Shown piece after piece: positions 37,262-64,000 of a stretch of DNA of 64,000 nucleotides. Origin of the DNA: Lutjanus erythropterus (taxonomy: Eukaryota; Chordata; Actinopteri; Lutjaniformes; Lutjanidae); contig CM034595.1 in assembly GCA_020091685.1 (NCBI GenBank), positions 26,335,933 to 26,399,932 on the forward strand. The letters run 5' to 3'. The notes under the pieces were generated by a model, which was not told the origin of the DNA, made no database searches, and worked only from the letters and a program-made list of their open reading frames with translations. The position numbers were made by a program, and so were the translations under genes. The stretch's first letter is position 1; every line of letters begins with the position of its first letter.

Positions 37262-40200
37262 ATGGTCCAGTTCAGTAGAATCTGTCTCCGGAAGGTGAGT
37301 ACTGTAGCAGACAAAAACGTTATCTCATGAAAACTATTTATTTATAATGAGTTATCATGGTGACATTAGCATTGGTAAGCTAACAGTTAGCTAGCTGTGT
37401 GACAGGCTGCTTGTAACTACTGTCAAAACATCACCACTGACAAACTTGTAGTCTCTGTTATCAGCGGATATTCTTAATACGATTCTGGCCATCTGTGACT
37501 GAACATTACAAGAACGAACTAGCGTTAATGTTGGATGTGTTTACAGCTAACCTAAATGTGGCATTAACTGTGTAAACACATTGACAAGAAAGATATATCT
37601 ATTCATATGTTAATGCATGAAAGCTCATTCTTGGCCTTGGTAATAGTAGTTTGACCAAAAGCTTTGAAGCTGCTAGGATGTAATCCAAAGCACTTTCATG
37701 ACCAATGAAACGTGAAGCATGGTAGAGCCATGAAAAAAAGAAAAAGCTAATAAGTGGACCCTGAGTTAGGACTGTTTTGTCAAACAACATGTTTATAGTT
37801 TATTTGACATAATATGAAGGAAAGAAGGAGAAATCCAAGTCAGGTAACCTTTGTAAAGCTTCTTACTAACAAAACAACACACCAAGTAAGTTATTATCAG
37901 TGAAATCACTAAAAGTCAAACAGTAAAATCCAAATTATATACATGACATACACATTTTGATTAATATTTTAAGCTTTCACTTCATAATAGACAACACAAT
38001 TTGACCCTCTTGTTAAGGTTGTAGTGGTAACCTCTGATTGGTGGTTACCTGTTTTTTTTTTATTTACCCAATACATTATTTGATGTAAGAGAGCTTTTGT
38101 TTAAAATACAGATGAAACCTTTTTAGCTTTCTTCATGGAGGGCTAGATAGAAATAAAATCATTGTCAAATCTAACCATTTCTCACATTACTGGCACATGT
38201 CTATAAATGTTGGTTGTAAAACGTAAAAGTTGGGAACCATTTTGAATCTCATCACTGAATTGTCTATTTTTTTTCCTTCTGCAGTATGGGAACTTCATGG
38301 ATAACCTACGTCTGTATGTCCGTGGAGGCAGTGGGGGTATGGGTTTACCCCGTCTTGGGGGACAGGGAGGGAGCGGAGGAGATGTTTGGGTGATGGCTTC
38401 AAAGAGCATAACCTTAAAGAGGATGAAGGACAAGTACCCCCAGAAACGTTTTGTAGGTGGATCAGGAGCCAACAGCAGGTTTGTTCCTACAAATACGACC
38501 TGAAATATCCTCACGTTAGAATATCTATTCATCAATCACTGACATCACCTCATAAATTATGTTTTTCAAAGATCTTCAGACATATTGTATAGCTGATGCT
38601 TGTCAGTCAGAGCTGTGTTTTCTATTTAGTGTGTGTGAATTTTATTTATCGGCAGTGTCCGAGCACTGAAAGGAGAGAGGGGGAAGGACATGGAGATTTT
38701 GGCTCCTGTTGGTATCACAGTCACCACTGATGATGGCAAAGTACTTGGTATGTCAGATGTCTTTTGTAATACCTCCCCTATTTTGTACAATGCCTGGTCA
38801 TATTATAGTATAAATATGTCCTCATATATTTTCACCATTGTGCCTCCAAGGTGACCTGAATAGTGAGGGTGATCGTCTGATGGTAGCAAAAGGAGGATCT
38901 GGAGGGTCCATGCACTCTGCGTTCGAGCCCAGTAAAGGCCAGGCCAAACACATTAGGTTGGACCTCAAACTCCTCGCTGACCTGGGCCTTGTTGGGTGAG
39001 AGCAAAAACGCACATGAACACGTTGGTTGATTTCAGCTGCCTGCGACTCAAATATCTGATTTTCTTGTGTTGATTCACCATCAGGTTCCCAAATGCAGGA
39101 AAGTCCTCTCTTCTGACAGCCATGTCCAATGCCACACCACAGATTGCCAGCTACGCTTGTGAGTACATAATACTACACACATGCTTATACTTCTGTTTGT
39201 TTTTGGAATCTAATAAATAAATTGAATAAACAGTAGAATGCTCAGTTACTAAAATATTTGATCACTGCTGCCCTATTCTGAGTTAAATAAGTCTTTATGT
39301 CAATATGCTGCAATCTTTTTTTCTAAAACTTTTGTTATTTCACAGTCACAACATTGAAGCCACAGATCGGTAAACTGATGTACAAAGATTACAAGCAGGT
39401 ATGGGAATGCATATTATTGTTTTGTCCTTTAAAGGACCAGTGTGTGGGATTTAGCAGCATGTAGCAATGAGTTTGCAGATCACAACACCTCATCACACTC
39501 TCAGCTTCCAAGCATGTAAGACGACATGACAAGTCCTATATAGACCCAATGTTTACTGTGCTACTGTAATGTATGTAGATATAAACAGCTGATTCTGAAG
39601 TAACGAAAACACAACAGATCTTATTTTCAGGCAAGGATACACTAATGAAAACATATTTACAATTATATTATTTAGTTTCTGCCATATTCTGCAAAGAAAA
39701 CCCAATAAATCTTACATGTTAGACCTTTAACTGTTCATTGAATTAGTTTCTTTTTAGTGTATTCCCTTTATTGACTGGCTTTTTTATTTTTGGCAGATTT
39801 CTGTTGCTGATCTTCCAGGCCTGATTGAGGGAGCTCACATAAACAAAGGGATGGGCCACAAGTTCCTGAAACATGTGGAGAGGACAAAGCAGCTGCTGTT
39901 TGTGGTGTGTAGTGGTCATAAAGCTGACGTCTACATATATGCTTGAATGTGATCAGAATAACCAGGTGAAAATTGCCTAATGTGATGATGGTGATGATGA
40001 AGTTGAATTTTTCTGGCTGCAGGTAGATGTTTGCGGTTTTCAGCTGGCCAGTAAAACACCGTTAAGGTCGGCCTTTGATGCTGTTCAACTTCTCACCAAG
40101 GTGAGACTGACAATATGAAAGAGTTTTTGTTCTTCTTACCATTCTTCTCTTTGACTTAACCTTCACCATCTTCTTCTTCATCCTCCCCTCCTCCTCCTCC

Positions 40201-40961
40201 TCCTCCTCCTCCTCTCACCACGGCCTCAAGGAGCTGGAGTTGTACAAAGAGGAGCTTGTATCAAAACCTGCTTTACTGGTGGTGAATAAGATGGACCTGC
40301 CTGACGCTGAGGACAAACTAGCTGAGCTGAAAGAGCAACTACAAAATCCAGAGGGTAAGTTTGAAGGATTTTTTTTCCCACTATTTTATTCCTTAGCTTT
40401 TGTGATCTGATTTCTTTTTTATGTGAGGATAGTTTTGTAGCAGTTTGATGTACTTGAGTGACACAAAGGTAGAATCAGAGGGCAGTTAGCCTCGTACCAA
40501 TTTAGATGAAAAGAGGGAAAAGAGTTACTATTGGGACCTATGGCACCAATATGAGTATAGAGTAATATGAGTAATAGATATACTGAATGTCAATAACCAA
40601 AAAGCTGCAGCATTAAATGTGCATATTGACTGAAAACCAAGAAATAACAAACTTCAGCTATGTGTGTTGCCTGTAACATGTAACAGAACAATAATACACA
40701 CTTGGCTTTTGTTTTGTTAAAGTTTCAACATTGATTCTGTTGCTGTTTTTCCTTCCTGCAGAGTTCTCTCACCTGTTGCCTGATGACATGATACCGAAGA
40801 ACTACGTGAACTTCAGACACATGATTCCCGTCTCTGCCGCCACTGGGTTTGGAATTGAACATTTGAAAAGCTGCATCCGAGAATCACTTGACGAAGATGC
40901 AGAAATGGCAACTAAAGCCATCCATCAAGAAAGACTGCAGGCACTGAGGTACCATTCATGA
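37262..40961 (+). CDS. gtpbp10: GTP-binding protein 10, mitochondrial Obg-family GTPase
   Basis: Ten exons: 37262-37294, 38285-38478, 38656-38747, 38851-38995, 39085-39158, 39346-39398, 39797-39904, 40023-40100, 40231-40354, 40762-40961; 366 residues, in phase (human about 387). An N-terminal Obg domain carries glycine-rich strands ([18 protein letters not shown]). The G domain has P-loop GFPNAGKSS at 155-163, DLPG at 202-205, NKMD at 278-281 and SAAT at 325-328. All nucleotide-binding motifs are intact. Obg GTPases act in ribosome assembly; GTPBP10 works on the mitochondrial large subunit. The acceptor of exon 9 follows a (TCC)n tract. It is divergent from osgin2 and convergent with adam22. 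The protein ends soon after the G domain, slightly shorter than human. Confidence 0.96.
39433..39735. mobile_element. Repeat copy in gtpbp10 intron 6
   Basis: It begins aaaggaccagtgtgtgggat and ends with tttctgccatattctgcaaa and a cttacatgttagacctttaa terminus. This is a widely dispersed fish non-autonomous element recalled from memory; another fragment is at about 52375-52560. The two ends are near inverted repeats. Confidence 0.55.
40181..40213 (+). repeat. (TCC)n tract serving as pyrimidine tract of gtpbp10 exon 9
   Basis: About 33 bases of TCC repeat end 17 bases before the acceptor at 40230. It probably provides the polypyrimidine signal, and its length may vary between individuals. Confidence 0.8.
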
Positions 40962-42420
40962 GCATTTGTGACAGACAGGGACAACATGTCGCACACTTCA
41001 GTGGATCCTACAGTATACGATGACATGTCATCGCATCTTATTGTGCCTGCCAAAAAAAGTTCAATGAGATTGAACTTTAGTAGCAGGATAAACATTATCC
41101 ACTGAGGAAATTATGTGGCGTCAGAGATGACCTGCACATGAAAGTGACAGTGGACGATTTACTGTCTGATCATACAAAACATCCAGTGTTATGAGGCTCC
41201 ACGAGTTCAGCTCGAGCTGGGCCGTGCTTCGAATAGTCGCTTATTTGGTCTGAGGCTGTTGTCAAGATCACAGGGTGCATCTTTATTTAAAAAAATGACA
41301 GTATGTAAAAAGAGATGAAAAGCATTTGAACACCAAACAGATTTATACACTTACCCATCAAAGGATGTTGGTCAAGAAAACGCAAAAGATAAAAGGTAAT
41401 ATATGAGGTGAGTGTATACTAATTGGCAAAAATTCCACTGCAAATTACCCACCTTATTTCAGCAAACAGAGAGGTCCTGTGATGATATTAATGGGTGTCA
41501 TTTGGAGTCGTGATTTTTTTAACACCTGTTTTGTCTGTTTTCAGACAACTGAAAAAGTATGAAATCTGTGGTTTATATGTTGAAAAGCAGTCAGCATCGT
41601 GCTGTGATACTGACATTCACAATGAGTGATGACAGTAAAGGTTAGTTGCAAATGTGTATTTATGCCTGTAACACATGCAGAAAGTGGGCAAATCAACTCT
41701 AAACTATATTATTAGTAAAACGGGGTTTGTTGATCCTGTACTAAAACACAAACGTGGGTGGGTAATTTCTAAATTATATGAAGTACCCTGGTTCTGTGAG
41801 AACAGGGCTTAAGATTGTTTTTATTGTTATTGACATGTGTTGTAGGGATGCACTGATCCAGATTTTTCTCTTCCAATACCAATCTTGGTACTTGCACTCT
41901 TTTCCCACAAGTTTAAAATCTGTGTGTCTTACCATGTAGAACATAAAGCTGTCATTTTTATGTTATGCAACATGAGGTCAGGGATTACTGTGGCCCCAAA
42001 AACTGAGCCTGCAGCCTGCCATGACTGAATGTAACTGATGGTGGAGACACTGAATGTTATAAGAAGCTGTAAGAAACTGTATTTACTCTGGTCACATCTG
42101 GCCAAGGCCCAAAATTGGCGCCAGTCAAATGTTGGTCAAATATGCAAGTGACTGGTAGCTTTGCTTCATTCACCAGCCAAAAAAAATAATGGTTATCTGT
42201 TGAGTGGCTGGCAAAATGTGAACTTTCACTTGTTTGGCCGGTGGACAAAAATTATTTTTTGCATCTGGCTGATAGCAAATTCTTGGATCAGTGTATCTCA
42301 AGTGGATGGCTCATCATGTAATATACTGTAATACAAAGCTGTTAATAAATGGAGTTAGTTTTCCAGTATACCTGTAGCATTTTTTAATTTGTAAAATAAA
42401 GTTATTACAAATGTCAGCAT
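40962..42420 (+). other. gtpbp10: gtpbp10 3' UTR and poly(A) region
   Basis: No other gene is recognised. Plus-strand aataaa signals are at 42344-42349 and 42395-42400. A repeat with ends gggatgcactgatccag and ttggatcagtgtatctc occupies about 41845-42300, so if the distal signal is used the UTR contains it. Confidence 0.5.
41845..42300. mobile_element. Inverted-repeat element downstream of gtpbp10
   Basis: Terminal words gatgcactgatccag and ttggatcagtgtatctc are imperfect inverted repeats. No transposase ORF. Matches a familiar dispersed fish DNA element. Confidence 0.5.
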
Positions 42421-42442
42421 AGACGGATGTGTTGATGAAAGT

Positions 42443-45268
42443 TTTATTTTATATTAAATATATTACAATACTGAATGATTAAGAGGAAAAAAAATATGGG
42501 GGTTGATTTTTGCATCATCAGTCTGTACAGCATACAGGCAAAATTAAAAAATAAAAAACAAAGACAGCAACTGCAGTATTCAGATTTAAACAAGTACATG
42601 TGGGGTTTTCAGGGTTCCTGCAGCAGAGTGCTGATGTGTCTGGCAGGATGGGACCACATGGTTGAGAAGAACTGGGTGGTTGTGTGCTCCAGTTACACGA
42701 ATACATTCAAGTCTCTGGCCAGATACAGAGACAGACAGCTCATCTGTGGGGGGGAGACGCTTTGTCAAAGTTGTCCTCCTGTTAGGATCTGTCGGTCCAA
42801 CCGTGTATGCAGGCGGATACAGCAGATATGTTTGGAAGATTGACAGCTGTACAATCACAGAAATCCCTGCAGCCTGCATGATGGTCCCATCCTTGGCGGA
42901 AAATCCTCAGAGTGCCGTACAGTGCAAAGTCTGTGACACCAGGACAAACATCTCACTGTATTATGATGTTAAAAATATTACGATGATGCTCCTCACAGCC
43001 TCGGGCAGCCCAGGCCACAAGACACTGACCAATACTTTTAAAGAGAACCAGAGCAAAGCAGAAAGCTCTGGTAGAAGGCAAATCATGAGCCCATACAGAT
43101 CTCATTTACAACATTATGTGTGTCCAAAACCTTAATATGATACAGATTAGCACATGCCAGAGGAACAACCGCTTTCTATTGGCCCCGGGACAAATGTGTT
43201 TCAAAAAAACTCTCCATTCAAACTCATCAAAACACACATAATAATTACAATAATGCACTTAATTACTGTTTGAATCGTTGCTGTACATAATGCTGAGAAA
43301 AAAGTGAACATTACAAAGGTACTTAATAAAAAAGATACTAGTAGCAATATTAGTCCAATATTGTGAAGATCATATTACCTATACAGTCCTAATGCATACA
43401 TGACTTACAAATGAGTGCCCACACTGGAACAAAAACAGTAAAATGACAAACAGCCGGCCTTAAGACGACAGTTTCTACACAAGGTAGAACAAGGAGTTGT
43501 AACTGTACAGAGAACTTGCTTTCGGGGGAGTGATCCGGGATTAGTTTTCCAAAATAATCCATCTTAAATGGCTGAAACTCCGTTGTTACTCATTTTGAAA
43601 CCCTGTGACATCCTGCCATGAATCGGTAGTACACAAACCCATTTAGACGACAGCAAAAATGGGCAATGAGGGGAAAAAAGTCTTTCAGTGACATGCTCGT
43701 TTCCCGTTGTGGCCTCACAAATAGCCTACCAGAGAAATTATTTGATATAGAACTGTCATGCTGTTGGTCTTCACAAGCTCAAACAGCAAGCACTATACAG
43801 CATATTTAATCATTTACAAGGCTAAATATCTCAATCATCACAGCTAAAATCCAAAATGCACATTTCAAATCACCAGATTCATCAAACCACACTTGTGTTG
43901 TTGACTTCTTATTCTCCCATCTCAAGCATCCAAATGTAGAATCGGGGGGGAAACCAAATACATATTATCAGTGGGATATTTCCACATGAGTTAAAGTGGC
44001 ACGTCTATAACTACACCAAACACATCCCATTCATTTCACGCAGGAATGGCACATAAAACTATTTAAATTTTCCTAAACAACTCTCATCAACAGCCGCTTC
44101 AGCATCATTCTGAATGTGCCACAATCTTAATCAATACTGGATGTCTGTGTTATTTCTGCCAGAGATGTATCATGAAACCAGTGCCGAGATAATATATATA
44201 TATATATATATATATAAAAAAAAACACTTTTACATTCTGCTGTGGATGGAGAAAGCTATATAGGTCACAGTCACACAGGAATAAAAGAAAAAGCCAGAGG
44301 GAGGGAGGGAAAAATGAGGACGAAAAATAGAAACACAGACAGAAGAATGAGTGCGGGGTCGTCTCTACACTTATCTACAGAAATCCGCTTCTGTCTACAA
44401 CACAACACGACAGGAAGAGGAGAGAAGAGATGTTGCTCTCCTTCAAAATAAAAGCAAAAAAAAAAAAACATACTCTGCATTTTACTGTACATATTTACAC
44501 ACGCACAAACGAACCGAGGGGACAGATAGCAGGGTGGGGCGGGGTCACGTTGGGTCCATGTTGTGGGTTATGGGCTATAACTGGTGATACAATATGGGTT
44601 ACCTATAGTGGTGGAGAGAAAGCGTCTATAAAATCACTGCCCCCTCGCATGCTTTCCTTTCAGATCAGACAACTGTTCTTCTCATCTTTACAGTAGGAGG
44701 TGGTTGCTGATAAACAGGGTTGTCTCATGCATACAGTGTTGGAGTTTCTACAGTGATTCACGTGCGTCATAATGATCCAACAAATCCGGCGATGCAGTAG
44801 TGTGATGCGATGATCTGCTCCTGGCTCCTGAGGAGCTCCAAACGACTCGATGGGGGACGGTGGTGTTCAGGTGAGAATGACGAGAGCCGAGCTAAGGAGG
44901 ATGTGTCAAGGTTTTAGGACAAGTAGGGGAGGAGGGGGGGAGGCGGGGGTTTCCAGTCCCGTAGGTGAGGCCTGAGCAGACGGGAACAGCTCAGTCTGAG
45001 CTCCAGCTGGTCTGGAGTGGATGTGGAGCTGATTTCTCCATCGGCACTCTGCATCGTCTTGTAGAGATCCACTGAATGAGCCTCGGAGATGCTTGTACAC
45101 ACTTACTCACACACACCTTTAGCCTATTTCCACTCCAGTGGGGGGCGCTCTCTCTCTCTCTTTAATTGCTTAGAGTCAATTTTGTTTCATTTTTGTGTTT
45201 TTCATTCATAGAAAAGGAGAGACAAGTGTAGTTCCTTAAGGTCTTTTGCAGAGTGGTTAATGCAGCTG
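42443..45268 (-). other. adam22: adam22 3' UTR
   Basis: About 2.8 kb from the TAA at 45271-45269 to a minus-strand AATAAA (tttatt at 42443-42448). Reading frames in this stretch are unrelated to ADAM proteins and are taken as noncoding. An (AT)n run lies at 44191-44215. The poly(A) signal lies only about 43 bases from the distal gtpbp10 signal on the other strand. Confidence 0.6.
44191..44215. repeat. (AT)n microsatellite
   Basis: Perfect AT run of about 25 bases in the presumed adam22 3' UTR. Confidence 0.9.
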
Positions 45269-63133
<17,865 letters not shown>

Positions 63134-64000
63134 CTGTTCAACACAACCATATTATGCCGTTACCGTGGATACAGTACAGACAGAGCATGCTCAGAAAATA
63201 CTGGGAGAGTGAGGGCTTGCTCCCGAAAAACACATTACAGGAAAAAACACAGTTAACAACTGGTGGGAAAAATATATTTTGAATGTTTTTACCCACATAA
63301 ATTGACTTATCATACCTGGCATTTAATTTCAGTGCTACAGATCATGCCATAGCAAGTTTGTCATATTTTAATAAAGTTTGTATTTCTTACAGACACATGA
63401 ATATCTCAGCTTTTATCACAGGTTTACCATACTTACAGTTCAGAGGAGATCCTTAGATATACAGTATAGCTAGGATTGTAAGGATCATATGGAGAAATGA
63501 AGTATGTAGGATGTAAATGGAGTCTACAGTAAGATGCATTTATGAATTTGTCCTGGAAATGAACTTGAATATTGTGGATGATTCACTTTTGAACAGTTAT
63601 TGCATTATCGTGTCATACTGTGTCACTTAATAGCCACAATATCAAACAAATGTTCGTGAAATACTCAGAGAACAGAAATCAAGCTGTACAGATGTGATTG
63701 ATTTACTAACAGTAAAAATATAAAACATGGCTTGATTTACCTGGAGCCCAAACAGTTTTCTTAAGTATTTGAGCAAATCTATAACAATCAAATATCTTGT
63801 ATTCATTCCCATGCTCTTAATGACATCAAGCCAAACCTGAGCAGCACTTAAATGTTATTACCTTGTGCTGCAGCATCAGGATTCATGCTGATTATGCTGC
63901 TGGCACATGTTTAACTGGAGTGTTTCTGCTCATCAGGACTGACACAGGAGACAATGCAATAACAGACAGGCTCAGTGAGAGCCGGGGGCCGTGAGAGGTC
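63134..64000 (-). other. adam22: adam22 intron, runs off the window
   Basis: No further exon is recognised. The next upstream exon (end of the metalloprotease-like domain) must supply two bases before the T at 63133 and lies beyond 64000. Confidence 0.6.

Noticed and set aside
42475-43135. Plus-strand ORFs of 122 and 157 codons opposite the adam22 3' UTR
   Set aside because: No domain and no homology recognised; they sit antisense to a 3' UTR and have no promoter or splice support.
44906-45102. Minus-strand ORF with Pro/Ser-rich end, adjacent to the adam22 terminus
   Set aside because: It follows the in-phase stop at 45269-45271 and matches no known ADAM22 ending; treated as 3' UTR.

Overview
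This is vertebrate, almost certainly teleost (spiny-rayed) fish, nuclear DNA. The genes are split by GT-AG introns, the encoded proteins match vertebrate families, and the introns and spacers are full of (TG/CA)n microsatellites and short inverted-repeat DNA transposons of the kind common in fish genomes. There is no bacterial operon, CRISPR array, rRNA or tRNA gene that I can see. Family and human comparisons are from memory; no search was run.

Five protein-coding genes can be built exon by exon with reading phase kept across every junction. In order: (1) an msmp-like secreted microseminoprotein, + strand, 7690-8940, 3 coding exons, with a noncoding first exon and a TATA box; (2) nbn (nibrin), + strand, 10693-24133, 17 coding exons, 847 residues; (3) osgin2, - strand, 31973 down to 28225, 5 coding exons, 556 residues, with a likely noncoding first exon near 35.8-36.2 kb; (4) gtpbp10 (mitochondrial Obg-type GTPase), + strand, 37262-40961, 10 exons, 366 residues; (5) the 3' portion of adam22, - strand, 63133 down to 45269, 18 exons seen, running off the right edge of the window.

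Layout: 1-7.4 kb is repeat-rich spacer with no convincing gene. nbn and osgin2 are convergent, as I recall for human 8q21.3; osgin2 and gtpbp10 are divergent; gtpbp10 and adam22 are convergent, with poly(A) signals only about 40 bp apart. In human, gtpbp10 and adam22 lie on 7q21, so the window joins two human synteny blocks. The genes do not form a pathway: nbn is DNA-damage signalling, osgin2 a flavoprotein-like stress factor, gtpbp10 mitoribosome assembly, adam22 a neuronal LGI receptor and msmp-like a secreted peptide.

The most interesting points are an exact tandem 60-bp duplication in nbn that doubles a canonical PCNA-interacting (PIP-box) motif; splice sites of nbn and adam22 that abut (TG/CA)n microsatellites; a GC-AG terminal intron in adam22 that controls addition of the PDZ-binding tail ETSI; a cassette exon of adam22 squeezed between a G-quadruplex-like tract and a long-inverted-repeat transposon; and an upstream ORF overlapping the msmp start codon. 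I did not find a wholly new biological system.
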